Shown: positions 53,019 through 62,089 of the stretch, one piece after another | Layout of the letters: each line of letters starts with the position of its first letter | How positions within the stretch are numbered: the stretch's first letter is position 1 | DNA from: WJKG01 sp964627305 | GTDB lineage: Bacteria; Zixibacteria; MSB-5A5; GN15; FEB-12 | Length of the DNA stretch: 64,000 bases | Direction: 5' to 3' | Assembly (NCBI GenBank): GCA_964627305.1 | Contig: CAZVHP010000007.1 | Location: 1-64,000, forward strand | Translations under genes and position numbers: made by a program | The notes under the pieces: generated by a model | The model's database searches: none | Told to the model about the DNA's origin: nothing | The model's input: the letters and a program-made list of their open reading frames with translations, nothing else

Positions 53019-55562
53019 TTATGCGCCTGTTGTCTCTTGCTTGCCAATTATGTAGGCGTCATCCCTGACATCGACGTTCACCCGGTCCCCGGGGGCAAGG
53101 GTGCCGGTGATGATGTCAACAGACAGCCTGTTTATGATATCCCGCTCGATTATCCTCTGTATTGGCCGCGCTCCCAGCTCGAATGAATAGCCGTCCCGTG
53201 CAAGCTTCGCCAGCGCAGCCGGACTGAGTTCTGCCTCGATATCCTGATCCTTCAGCAATACCGAAAGCTGCTCAAACTCAAGCCGCGCGATCGTCTGCGC
53301 CTGCTCCTGAGAAAAGCTGTGATAAATGATAATATCATTGAGCCGGTTGAGAAACTCCGGCCGGAACTTCGTGAACAGGAAATTACGCACCTGATCCATG
53401 TCGACCTCGCGGCCCTCACGGTCGGCATCGAGAATCATGTCCGCCGCGTAGTTCGAGGTCAACGCCACAATGCAGTTGGAGAAATCGACCGTCCGGTTCT
53501 GCCCGTCGGTCAGACGCCCGTCATCAAGCAACTGCAGCAGCACATTGAATACATCAGGATGCGCCTTCTCGACCTCATCGAACAACACAATCGAGAACGG
53601 CCGCCGACGGACTGACTCCGTCAAAACCCCGCCCTCCTCGTAACCCACATACCCCGGCGGTGCACCGATCATCTTGGCCACCGAATGCTTCTCCATGAAC
53701 TCCGACATATCAAGACGGACCATCGCATTCTTGTCATCAAACAGAAACTCCGCCAGCAGCTTCGACAAATACGTCTTGCCCGTCCCCGTCGGCCCCAGAA
53801 AGAGGAACGAACCCACCGGACGATTGGCCGGCTTCAATCCCGCCCTCGCCTTGCGAATGGCATTGGCAACACCCTCAATAGCCTTGTCCTGACCGACTAT
53901 CTTCGAAGAAAGATACGCCTCCATATTCAGCAGCCGGTCCTTCTCCGCCGTCATCATCTTCGCAATCGGAATACCCGTACGGCGCGCGATCAGGGCCGCA
54001 ATATCAGAAGCATCAATGCGCGGCTCAAGAGTCTCCACTACGCCCTTGAGCGCCGTACACAGTTTCCGCTGCAAATCGAATCGCGGACGCAGACTGCCGC
54101 TCCTGGGCAACTCCACACTCTGCAGCTCTCCCTGGAGTTTGTGCCCCCAGTACTCGATCAGGCGCCGCGTGTTGCGGTCAAATTCACGGTACTGCAAAAC
54201 CACCGGATCATCACACTCATCCGTGTCGGCCAGCACCGAATGCCCGTCGACAATCACCTTGTCCAGCTCAGCCATCTGGCTCTCGACCAGCGGCAACAGC
54301 CGGATGGCATATTCCTTCTTCACCGAAAACTCACTGGCGGCCTCGTCCATGACATCAAGCGCGATATCCGGCAGATTACGGTCGCTCAAATAGCGCTTGG
54401 AGTAGCGGGCAGCGGCTCGGATGGCCTCAGGCAATACCTTGATCTTGTGATGATCCTCATAACGGCTCGCCACGCCCGCGATGATCGCAATCGCCTCCTC
54501 GACCGGAGGGGCCTCTACCTTGATCTTCTCGAACCGTCGCAACAGCGCCTTGTCCCTCTCCAGATGCTTGGTGAACTCCTCCTCGGTCGTCGCCCCGATC
54601 AGACGAAGCTGCCCGCGAGCAAGCGCCGGCTTCAGCAGATTGCCCGCATCGATTCCACCCCCACCCGCACCGGGAGCAATCGTGTGGATCTCGTCAATAA
54701 ACAGGATGATCTGCCCGGACGACTTGACGATCTCTCCGATCAGCGCCTTCAGCCGCTCTTCAAACTCGCCCTTGTACTTGGCGCCCGCTACCATCGCACC
54801 CAGATCGAGCTCCATCAGCCGTGCTCCCCGCAACGCGGCAGGAACCTGATCGCTGACAATCGCCTGCGCCAGACCCTCCACAATCGCCGACTTGCCCACC
54901 CCGGCACCACCAACCAGCACCGGTGAGTTCTTCCGACGGCGAAGCAGAATCTGTATGGACTGACGAAGCTCCGACTCCCGCCCGATCATGGGATCATACT
55001 CGCCGGCCGTGGCAAGGTTGGTCATGTCAATGCAGTAGCGAAGGGCCCCACTCACTCGCCGCGAGGACTTCGTCTCGCCACCGTCCTGTTCGGACTGCGC
55101 CGGGCCGGAAGTGATCTGTTCGACCGACTTGCTCTCAGCAATGGCCCGATAAATGTCTTCCTTGGCAAGCTGCAGCTTGGCGCTCACATAGTCCGCCAGC
55201 GGTGTCTGCGGATCGAAAATGGCCAGGAATATATGCTCCGGCTCCACCAGCGTGTCATACAGCTTGCCCTTCTCCTGCTGGGCACGGCTCAGTACCGACT
55301 GAACCGACGGAGAACTGGCCACATTGTCAACCGCATGCGGCGCCTTACGCTGATCCTTAAGGTACAGCTCCGTGATCGAGGCCACCATCGACGGTGACTT
55401 GTCCAACTGGTTGAGGATGGACTCCACCTCCGTACCCTCGTGTCGAACAGCCGCGAGCAACAGATGCTCGACCTCGATCTCCCGGTGCCTGAATTCAGTG
55501 GCGATCTCCCGAGCCAACTTGATTACGGCTCGCGAATCAGACGAAAAACTGGCAATATCCAT
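53019..55562 (-). CDS. clpV: T6SS sheath-disassembling ATPase ClpV/TssH
   Basis: The 847-residue AAA+ protein (from ATG 55562) has an N-terminal Clp repeat domain (ASFSSDSRAVIKLAREIATEFRHREIEVEHLLLAAV), NBD1 with GGAGVGKSAIVEG and ILFIDEIHTIAPG, a middle coiled region, and NBD2 with GPTGTGKTYLSKLLAEFLF, VLFDEVEKAHPDVFNVLLQLLDDGRLTDGQNR and FRPEFLNR. Walker A of NBD1 reads GKS where GKT is usual, a conservative change. It recycles contracted TssBC sheath. It leads the core operon, behind a predicted promoter at 55662-55690. Confidence 0.94.
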   Translation of the reverse strand: MDIASFSSDSRAVIKLAREIATEFRHREIEVEHLLLAAVRHEGTEVESILNQLDKSPSMVASITELYLKDQRKAPHAVDNVASSPSVQSVLSRAQQEKGKLYDTLVEPEHIFLAIFDPQTPLADYVSAKLQLAKEDIYRAIAESKSVEQITSGPAQSEQDGGETKSSRRVSGALRYCIDMTNLATAGEYDPMIGRESELRQSIQILLRRRKNSPVLVGGAGVGKSAIVEGLAQAIVSDQVPAALRGARLMELDLGAMVAGAKYKGEFEERLKALIGEIVKSSGQIILFIDEIHTIAPGAGGGGIDAGNLLKPALARGQLRLIGATTEEEFTKHLERDKALLRRFEKIKVEAPPVEEAIAIIAGVASRYEDHHKIKVLPEAIRAAARYSKRYLSDRNLPDIALDVMDEAASEFSVKKEYAIRLLPLVESQMAELDKVIVDGHSVLADTDECDDPVVLQYREFDRNTRRLIEYWGHKLQGELQSVELPRSGSLRPRFDLQRKLCTALKGVVETLEPRIDASDIAALIARRTGIPIAKMMTAEKDRLLNMEAYLSSKIVGQDKAIEGVANAIRKARAGLKPANRPVGSFLFLGPTGTGKTYLSKLLAEFLFDDKNAMVRLDMSEFMEKHSVAKMIGAPPGYVGYEEGGVLTESVRRRPFSIVLFDEVEKAHPDVFNVLLQLLDDGRLTDGQNRTVDFSNCIVALTSNYAADMILDADREGREVDMDQVRNFLFTKFRPEFLNRLNDIIIYHSFSQEQAQTIARLEFEQLSVLLKDQDIEAELSPAALAKLARDGYSFELGARPIQRIIERDIINRLSVDIITGTLAPGDRVNVDVRDDAYIIGKQETTGA

Positions 55563-55873
55563 GAAATCCCGCGCTTTGGAACCTGAGTTACATTTGAAGG
55601 ATTGCACCAAGACAAGCCGAATGCGAAATATGACCCTATGTACAACCCGGTTAAGTAAGAAAACATACTCTGCGCCCACAGGGGTGTCAAGCTAATTGTC
55701 TACCGACCCAACCCATGGCGCAGCACTACGTTCACACTGTCTGCTTATATACGATCGTTTGGACCTCTTTTTTGGTTTTCTGGCACTTCTCCCGCAAGAA
55801 TCTGCCGATAACCGGCATGACCGGAGAAACCCCCGCCCGCTGCCGGCCATCTCTTTGCAGTGCACACCCCACC
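55563..55873. other. Gene-free region between the two T6SS modules
   Basis: The 311 bases separate the stop of the DUF1795-like gene from the clpV start. They contain the clpV promoter on the minus strand, a small TGCCG-ATAAC-CGGCA hairpin (55803-55817), and no gene that I can support. Confidence 0.55.
55662..55690 (-). promoter_or_regulatory. Predicted promoter of the clpV-tssBC core operon
   Basis: On the minus strand TTGACA (55690-55685) and TATGTT (55667-55662) are separated by 17 bases, about 100 bases upstream of the clpV ATG. It allows the core to be expressed apart from the PAAR-effector module. Confidence 0.65.
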
Positions 55874-56305
55874 TTACCCATCAACAGGACGGAAAGACTC
55901 AATTATGCGATCCATCTCCACCCCCCGCGTCTGCAGCGTCTTCTTCGAAAAATTGCCCGAAAACGTGTAGCCGGTGCCGTCAAGAATCATGTACAGGTTC
56001 CGCTTGTATATGACCGTGTTGTCAACCGGAATCCACTTGTATATACACTCATGCGCCGCAGTGCCGTTGCCAAGCGTGATCGCCTCGTCCTTGAGAACCT
56101 CCGTTCCCTGAAGCTGCTCCAGCGCCGCGTCAATACGCATACGGGCGAAGTCTGCCAGATCGGCCCCCGCCGTATCAGGATCAACCACCAGTTGTATCAT
56201 GTGCTGTACGCCGCTGTCATCAGGTCCCATGAACACATACACAGTGCGATTATCCCAGCCTTTGGGCAGCTCGACCACGAAAGGCGGTATCTGCGATTTA
56301 CCCAT
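55874..56305 (-). CDS. DUF1795/DcrB-like protein, possible Eag-type T6SS chaperone
   Basis: The 143-residue protein has no signal peptide. Its pattern (PPFVVELPKGWDNRTVYVFMGPDDSGVQHMIQLVVDP...RMRIDAALEQLQGTEVLKDEAITLGNGTAAHECIYKW...YTFSGNFSKKTLQTRGVEMDRIIESF) fits the DcrB/DUF1795 fold, in which a query of this kind ends with a helix after a strand-rich sheet. Cytoplasmic DUF1795 proteins linked to T6SS (Eag chaperones) stabilise PAAR- or VgrG-linked cargo before loading. Its place behind the PAAR, cargo and lipoprotein genes supports that role. Confidence 0.7.
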   Translation of the reverse strand: MGKSQIPPFVVELPKGWDNRTVYVFMGPDDSGVQHMIQLVVDPDTAGADLADFARMRIDAALEQLQGTEVLKDEAITLGNGTAAHECIYKWIPVDNTVIYKRNLYMILDGTGYTFSGNFSKKTLQTRGVEMDRIIESFRPVDG

Positions 56306-56326
56306 TACCTGTGCAGCTCCTCTCGG

Positions 56327-57097
56327 TTACTCGGTTTCCCGCAAACGCAGCCGCTCGAAAACAGCCCGCGTCTCACTACGGTTACGCGCCAACTGCCAGT
56401 CTCCGAGGAAACGGTTAACATTTGCCGTGTTCTCATCTATTCGCTGCCGACGCTCCGCGTCGCTTTCCGCCGGCTCCGGCAGACGTATCCGGGGCGGCTC
56501 CGGCAATTTGCCAAGCCAGTCAACCGCCTCGCGACGCAGCCACGGATCGGCTGTCTCATCAGTCGCAATCCCGGCCAGAATCGGGACAGATTCCGCTCGG
56601 AACTCCACGCCAAACTCCAACACCGCCGACCTGACCTCGTGGAACTCGATATAGATACTGTGTGTCCCGGGCGAGAAACACCGATCGGGCACTATCTGAT
56701 GCAAACGAAAGGACACAGCAACACTGCCGCCGGCCGGCAGATCCAGCGTCGCCGGGACCGGCCCGGTCAACTCGCCCGTCGCATCCATCGTGCTGGGGTG
56801 AACCATGTACAGGGCATCCTCTGACCCATCCCGCGCCAGCATCAAATGCAGCGCCTGCGAAACCTGCGGATCATCCATCGAAACCGCCCGCCCGCCATCG
56901 TTTGCAAACGTAACGGCCAGTTCAAGGTCCTGCCCCATCGCGTACACCGGAATATGATCATACATGCGAACCGGAACCGGCGGATCTACCACCGCCAAAG
57001 TAATGCTCACTTCCATTGTTCCTCCATTGCATCCTGACACCAGGAAACAACTAAGTGTCCAAATCAACAGTGCCGTAACTGCCTGCCGCATCCTCAT
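56327..57097 (-). CDS. Lipoprotein beside the protease cargo, candidate immunity protein
   Basis: The 256-residue protein has a lipoprotein signal (LLIWTLSCFLVSGC, lipobox VSGC). An Ig-like beta domain follows (LELAVTFANDGGRAVSMDD, LDLPAGGSVAVSFRLHQI, FSPGTHSIYIEF), which resembles in outline Ig-like protease-inhibitor folds, and a charged helical C-terminus. It starts five bases after the stop of the metalloprotease-like gene, so both are co-translated. A periplasmic lipoprotein tied to a secreted protease is the usual arrangement for a T6SS immunity protein. That role is inferred and no family is recognised. Confidence 0.65.
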   Translation of the reverse strand: MRMRQAVTALLIWTLSCFLVSGCNGGTMEVSITLAVVDPPVPVRMYDHIPVYAMGQDLELAVTFANDGGRAVSMDDPQVSQALHLMLARDGSEDALYMVHPSTMDATGELTGPVPATLDLPAGGSVAVSFRLHQIVPDRCFSPGTHSIYIEFHEVRSAVLEFGVEFRAESVPILAGIATDETADPWLRREAVDWLGKLPEPPRIRLPEPAESDAERRQRIDENTANVNRFLGDWQLARNRSETRAVFERLRLRETE

Positions 57098-57102
57098 ACC
57101 GA

Positions 57103-58785
57103 TCAGGTGCTGAACCCGCGCAGCTTCCTCACATCGGCGTTGCTGAATGTGTTCGACGCAGCATACGGCGTCATCAGGCCGCTGGAGGAGTGATCCCCGG
57201 TACCGAAACGCGCCCGCTCGAAAGCCGATTTGGTCCCATGGCCAATCTCGTGCCGACAGACAATCTGAAGCCGCGCCGCCGTGCCGTAGTTCTTGAATAT
57301 CACCGAAATCTGCCCGCGGTTAAACCCCTGCACATTCCTCCAACGACCATCAGGATCGCCCATCGAGGTCAGCCCCGAACCGGGATTGGCAAGGTTGATC
57401 CGAATCCCCGCCGGCCAGAAATTCGTGACGCCGTCGGCCTGGCCCGACAGCTTCGGGTGATAATACTGAACACCCAGAAGCACATTACGCCCCGACGGTA
57501 TCCCGGCATCCGCAAACCAGGCATCGCACGCTGTGCCATACTCCCTTACAATTGCCTCAAACCAGAGACGAGCCTTGTTCTCAATTGCCGTCTTGGCATT
57601 GTTCTTTTTCGTCACCAGGGTGGCATCGGTGCCGGTGTACGCGTAGGCCGACAACTGGTCCGCCGTCGGGCGCATCTGGAAAGCTGAAGTTTCCAGCCGT
57701 TCCGGTGAAAGATCATTGGGCCACGACTTCGACCCCCCTCCGCTGGTGTACAGCCCAATATACCGGACAGTCAACGAGGCGGCCAGCGTCGTCACACTCC
57801 CGCGCGAATACATGACGAAGGCATCGGTCTCGTAAGCCGGATCGATCTGGGCCTCAGTGGTGGCGTTGTCAAGGTAGGTCTCGCCGCTCATCGTATAAAT
57901 GCCGCTGAAGTGGATTTTGCGCCACACGGTCAACTCCGGACCGCGCTCCCGACGCATGACCGTCGTGCCGTCCGCCCAATACACGGTGGCAAGAATACGA
58001 TACGTATCCCCACCCACGCCCGACGGCTTGAACTTCACAAAGGCCTTACCCCGATCAGACCCCGAGGTCAGCATCTGCACCCGGCAGGACTGCCGAAAGC
58101 TGTTGTCGCTGGCCGCTGTACAACGGCTGTCTGCGTCCCAATAAACCGCATTCGCATCCCCGCCCTTTCCAAGACGAAGACTGGAACCGCTGTTATACAG
58201 GTAAGAACTCGTCGAGGACGCGTTACTGCCTCCCGCCTCGAAAGAAAACGTCACCTCCATAGCGCACTCGGCGCGCGCTTCCTCACCGTTGCTCCGTCGG
58301 ATAGTCACGGTCACGGCCGTATCAAGCGCCTGCCCGGCGTTGCTCATGTCAATGCGCCGGTTGGTTGTCCGGGTCCAGATATACAGAGACTGTACCTCCA
58401 CCCGCACCTGGCGCGTGCGCGTGATCGCCGTACCAACCCGCAACGTCACCGTGTAAGGCGACTTCTGAGGCGTCACCAGCCCTCCGGCCTCATCACGGCC
58501 GTTCCAGTTAAAGGTACTGCGACGGTCAGCGCCGAGTCCCAGAACACCACTGTTATGCACTGTCCGGTTGTCGCGGTCCTTGATTGTCAGGCTGACCTGC
58601 GCCCCCTGTAACGATGCCCCCCGTCGAAACTCATACGTAATAGGGCAATTCTCGGCCCCGGGCGCGAAGTACTCCGGGGCCTCAAGCGTTGCCTCGCCAT
58701 CGACCGCAACCGCATCGACACGGCGGGCCGTACCCGCACTGTGCCGCGCGCGGCGCCCCCCCGAACCTGAGTCGCCGCTTCCCAT
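57103..58785 (-). CDS. Predicted zinc metalloprotease T6SS effector
   Basis: The 560-residue protein has no signal peptide. After a Gly/Ser/Arg-rich start comes a beta-rich part including a FlgD-like Ig segment (FNWNGRDEAGGLVTPQKSPYTVTLRV), then unknown beta sequence, and a C-terminal protease-like domain. The zinc motif HEIGH is at residues 512-516, a candidate third ligand His532 follows in GDHSSSGLM, and Met538 could form a Met-turn; the tail TPYAASNTFSNADVRKL is matrixin-like. It sits between the PAAR gene and a lipoprotein gene in the T6SS cluster. I infer a protease delivered by the PAAR-VgrG spike. A non-secreted peptidase is less likely given the neighbourhood. Confidence 0.72.
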   Translation of the reverse strand: MGSGDSGSGGRRARHSAGTARRVDAVAVDGEATLEAPEYFAPGAENCPITYEFRRGASLQGAQVSLTIKDRDNRTVHNSGVLGLGADRRSTFNWNGRDEAGGLVTPQKSPYTVTLRVGTAITRTRQVRVEVQSLYIWTRTTNRRIDMSNAGQALDTAVTVTIRRSNGEEARAECAMEVTFSFEAGGSNASSTSSYLYNSGSSLRLGKGGDANAVYWDADSRCTAASDNSFRQSCRVQMLTSGSDRGKAFVKFKPSGVGGDTYRILATVYWADGTTVMRRERGPELTVWRKIHFSGIYTMSGETYLDNATTEAQIDPAYETDAFVMYSRGSVTTLAASLTVRYIGLYTSGGGSKSWPNDLSPERLETSAFQMRPTADQLSAYAYTGTDATLVTKKNNAKTAIENKARLWFEAIVREYGTACDAWFADAGIPSGRNVLLGVQYYHPKLSGQADGVTNFWPAGIRINLANPGSGLTSMGDPDGRWRNVQGFNRGQISVIFKNYGTAARLQIVCRHEIGHGTKSAFERARFGTGDHSSSGLMTPYAASNTFSNADVRKLRGFST

Positions 58786-58841
58786 GCTATCCGCCCTGAC
58801 CGAAAACGCTCAATGTGACCTGTTTCATCGCCTGCATAGCA

Positions 58842-59936
58842 TCACGCATCCGCCCGGGTAGTTGCGCCCGAGGTCGGAAATTCGACCGACCACTGACCGG
58901 GTGGCACGTTCTCCACCTTCTTGTATCCGTTGGAATCCAGCGTGCCTTCCAGTATCTGGCCGTTGTCGAAGATCAACCGATAGGCGGCGTTCGGAACCAC
59001 GTTCCCCTCACCGTCCTTCAAACTGATCTCGACATAATCGCGGTACTCCAACAAACCCGAACGCGCCTGAGCCTGCCCAACCGTCGCCATGAAATAGTAC
59101 TCCGGCATGGAATAGCCGCGCTGTAGCTCCTGCGCCGTCTGGACATCATCCGTATCCTCAGTGTACCGGTATTCCCAGTCAGCCTCGATCTTGCCACCGG
59201 ACACCGTAACCTTAATGGTATCAATCAGATCGTCAGCCGAGGAGATATCCCGCTCGAAAATGCGAAACTCAGCCTCCGTACCCGACTCAAACCCCGATAC
59301 ATCGGCTGACAACGTTACCGTGTCGCCAACCCGCGCCTGCTTCTCCGACCACCTGGCATTGGTGATAACGAACAGCGCCAGTTCGTAATTCCCCTGCTTG
59401 ACGCCCGTTTTCTCCACCTTGCCGGACAATGCCCCCTGTGATTGACTGCCGTCCGGCGCCTTCATCTCGTATTTCACACCGACAATCGGCTTACCGCCCT
59501 TGTCGACAACCTTCACATTCAGAAAATGCCCCTCGTCGGCCTCCGCGTCCTTGTCCGCGATACTCGGCGCCGCGGCATTCCCACTACCCCCGCCACCGCC
59601 GGCACCACCACCCGCGCCGCCACCACCACCGCCGGAACCGATCAGCACAGTCGGGCAGCCGGGCGGAAGAATCGTGTCCGGCGGACCCGAGCAGGTAAGC
59701 ATGTCCCCAACACAGGCTGCGGGCAGATTACCAATAAGAACCGTCGGACAGCCGGGCGGCATAATAGGCCCCCCCACATGCGGAGTCGGAGGCACCGTGG
59801 GATTCGCCATCGGACAGGTATGCATATCCCCAACACGAGCCGCCGGCATACCGCCAATCAGAACCGTAGGTTCTCCCTTGACAATAACACCACCATGAAC
59901 AGTAGTATCACCCATGCGAGCCGCCGGTTTGCCCAT
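58842..59936 (-). CDS. PAAR-repeat spike-tip protein with C-terminal extension
   Basis: The ATG at 59936 has AAGGAGA upstream. Residues 1-100 hold PAAR-type repeats (MGKPAARMGDTTVHGG, GGMPAARVGDMHTCP, GNLPAACVGDMLTCSGPPD, PGCPTVLIG) that form the sharp tip on VgrG. A Gly-rich linker (about 103-122) leads to a carboxypeptidase-regulatory-like segment (FLNVKVVDKGGKPIVGVKYEMKAPDG) and to a C-terminal domain (about 190-355) shared with the orphan at 25194-26249. The extension ends with YRLIFDNGQILEGTLDSNGYKKVENVPPGQWSVEFP, a motif seen on many spike proteins. It is first of the effector module and divergent from the kinase. Confidence 0.92.
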   Translation of the reverse strand: MGKPAARMGDTTVHGGVIVKGEPTVLIGGMPAARVGDMHTCPMANPTVPPTPHVGGPIMPPGCPTVLIGNLPAACVGDMLTCSGPPDTILPPGCPTVLIGSGGGGGGAGGGAGGGGGSGNAAAPSIADKDAEADEGHFLNVKVVDKGGKPIVGVKYEMKAPDGSQSQGALSGKVEKTGVKQGNYELALFVITNARWSEKQARVGDTVTLSADVSGFESGTEAEFRIFERDISSADDLIDTIKVTVSGGKIEADWEYRYTEDTDDVQTAQELQRGYSMPEYYFMATVGQAQARSGLLEYRDYVEISLKDGEGNVVPNAAYRLIFDNGQILEGTLDSNGYKKVENVPPGQWSVEFPTSGATTRADA

Positions 59937-59952
59937 TGATATATCTCCTTGC

Positions 59953-60086
59953 ACCGATCGGTACCGATAGTCCTGAGAACGACCGCGATCTGCCCCGACC
60001 AAAACCGCGCCGCAATCTGCTCGCCGAAGGCCGGACAGCCCGCGCTCTCATCCCATGCTTGAGGATTATACGGCACACCGATCGGT
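59953..60086. promoter_or_regulatory. Two identical palindromes in the PAAR-kinase divergent region
   Basis: ACCGATCGGT occurs at 59953-59962 and again at 60077-60086. The first lies 16 bases upstream of the PAAR start codon, the second about 87 bases upstream of the kinase. They might be sites for a regulator of both units. No protein can be named. Confidence 0.45.
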
Positions 60087-60172
60087 TAAACCAGTCCTTT
60101 TTTTGATTGAAACAAAGCGTTGCGGTTGCCCGCCCGGTCGTATAACTTGCGGCGAACAGGGACCGTGACAAT

Positions 60173-61966
60173 GTGGACAAAGGCATGAGCGAGCAATCAA
60201 TCGGCGACTACAAAGTGATCCGCGATCTGGGCGGCGGCGGCATGGCACGCGTGTTTCTCGGCGTACACAAGGATGTGCCCAACCTCCGTGTCGTGCTCAA
60301 AATTCTCCGCGACCCCCGCATGGCCGATCGCTTCAGTCAGGAGGCCGACAAATTGGCCCTTCTGGACCGTGATCGTCATGTCTGTCAGCTCAAACACTTC
60401 TTCAAGCACGGCGATGAGACTGTCATCGCGATGGAGCATATCGAAGGCCCCACCCTCGAACAGCGCGTCGCCGAGGCCGGTACACTGCCCGTACGTGAGG
60501 CCGTCGACATTATCGCCATCGTCCTCGATGTCCTGGCCAAAGCACACGCCCGAAACATCTGGCACCGGGACATCAAACCCAGCAACATCATGCTGGAACA
60601 CGGCCTGACCAAGGCCGTCAAAGTAATCGATTTCGGCATCGCCAAGGCCGACTCCGACCCCGCCCTCACGGCAGCCGGGTCATGCTGCGGCACACCCCTG
60701 TATATGGCCCCCGAGCAGTTTGTGCCGACCGAAAGCACCAACTACTCCCTGGTCGATGTCTACGCTGTCGGCGTCACACTCTACAACCTGCTGACCGGCG
60801 AATTGCCCTTCAAGGGGGACAACGAATTCGCCATTCGCGATGCCAAACTCAATGAAACCCCGATCCCGCCGCGAAAGCACAATTCCGCTATTCCGGCCGA
60901 GATTGAGGCCGTTATCCTCAAAGCCATTGCGCGCGATCCGGAATCCCGTTATCAGTCGGCACCGGAGATGAAACAGGCACTGCTCGATGCCGCCGGCGTA
61001 TCCGACGTGTCACAGACACTTTCAACCGGCAAAACAACCGGCGAAACCCCCGAGCCGGTCACCTCGGGGACGCGCACCCCCGCAATAGACAAGACAACAG
61101 ACACAAAGCGCCGCCCCTTCACCGCCAAGACTCTCGTTGCGGGCGCAGTCGTCATCGTCGTGGCCGCAATCGTCATCTGGCTGGCAACCCGCTCCGAGGA
61201 AACAGCCGGCCCACCTGTCGCACCGTCCACCCTCGCTCCCGGTAACGGCAGCGAAATCGAAGACCTCTCCCGGGCCGGCTTTGCCTGGGGCACAGCCACT
61301 GGAACCGATGTCAGGTACTTCCTCCAGTATGACAACAACCCCGAATTCATCTCGCCGGTGGGAGTCTCCAATCTGGCGGACACAACTCATCCGATGGACA
61401 CAACGCTCCCCCCGGGCTCGTATTTCTGGCGCGTCCGCGCCATCTCACGGGGAATCATCGGGCCCTACTCCGAGGTCGCCTCATTTGTGGTGGCCGGCCC
61501 GACGGCACCTGAGCTTACCACCGGAAGACTACTGGTGACCAGCAACATGGCCGCAGACATCTCGGTCAACGATGACCTCGTGCGCCGCGCAGCCACTCAA
61601 CTCGATACGGTGCTGCCGACCGGACGTCATCGCATTGCGGCCGTCAACCGAAACACCGCCGAACGGCAGAGAAATCAGACCGTGACAATTGGCGAAGGCG
61701 AATCAACCAACGTGGACTTCCGATTCACTCCGCGTACCGACTCGACCACCCTGCGCGTTACATCGGAACCGGCCTTCGCTGAGATCTATATCGACGGCCG
61801 GCTTCGTGAGGGTGTCCAGACCCCCCACCAGTTTGAACTGCCGGTCGGCAGCCATGTCATTAAGGTTGTCAAAGATGGCGAGGCGACAGAACAACGGATC
61901 GACCTGCGCTCACCATCAACATACAAATTCTTTATCGAAGGCGATTCGGTCGTGCGTCGCGAGTGA
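60173..61966 (+). CDS. Membrane Ser/Thr protein kinase with PEGA-like extracytoplasmic domains
   Basis: The 597-residue protein (GTG 60173; ATG 60185 also possible) has an N-terminal Hanks-type kinase: GGGGMARVF loop, Lys43, HRDIKPSN with Asp133, DFG at 153-155, and APEQF. One TM helix follows (about 323-340, VAGAVVIVVAAIVIWLA), then a Fn3-like segment (SRAGFAWGTATGTDVRYFLQY...PPGSYFWRVRAIS) and two PEGA-like domains near the C-terminus (LLVTSNMAADISVND; LRVTSEPAFAEIYIDG). Kinases next to T6SS clusters (PpkA type) trigger firing through phosphorylation. Position, divergent from PAAR, suggests such a role. No phosphatase or FHA protein is seen. Confidence 0.88.
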   Translation: MDKGMSEQSIGDYKVIRDLGGGGMARVFLGVHKDVPNLRVVLKILRDPRMADRFSQEADKLALLDRDRHVCQLKHFFKHGDETVIAMEHIEGPTLEQRVAEAGTLPVREAVDIIAIVLDVLAKAHARNIWHRDIKPSNIMLEHGLTKAVKVIDFGIAKADSDPALTAAGSCCGTPLYMAPEQFVPTESTNYSLVDVYAVGVTLYNLLTGELPFKGDNEFAIRDAKLNETPIPPRKHNSAIPAEIEAVILKAIARDPESRYQSAPEMKQALLDAAGVSDVSQTLSTGKTTGETPEPVTSGTRTPAIDKTTDTKRRPFTAKTLVAGAVVIVVAAIVIWLATRSEETAGPPVAPSTLAPGNGSEIEDLSRAGFAWGTATGTDVRYFLQYDNNPEFISPVGVSNLADTTHPMDTTLPPGSYFWRVRAISRGIIGPYSEVASFVVAGPTAPELTTGRLLVTSNMAADISVNDDLVRRAATQLDTVLPTGRHRIAAVNRNTAERQRNQTVTIGEGESTNVDFRFTPRTDSTTLRVTSEPAFAEIYIDGRLREGVQTPHQFELPVGSHVIKVVKDGEATEQRIDLRSPSTYKFFIEGDSVVRRE

Positions 61967-62089
61967 GATCGTGACACACAGCAACTGAGAAAAGTGCTTT
62001 TTCAGGGCTGCCGTGATTGCTATATTCCCGGCAGCACACTCAGACGCACTCTATCTTGGGAAATCAGTCATTCAGAATAAGGAGCGCTT

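Noticed and set aside
40780..60002. Extracellular contractile injection system or phage tail instead of T6SS
   Set aside because: ClpV, TssK, gp25-like TssE, PAAR and a T6SS-type TssB/TssC pair are together, and no tape-measure or tail-terminator gene is present.
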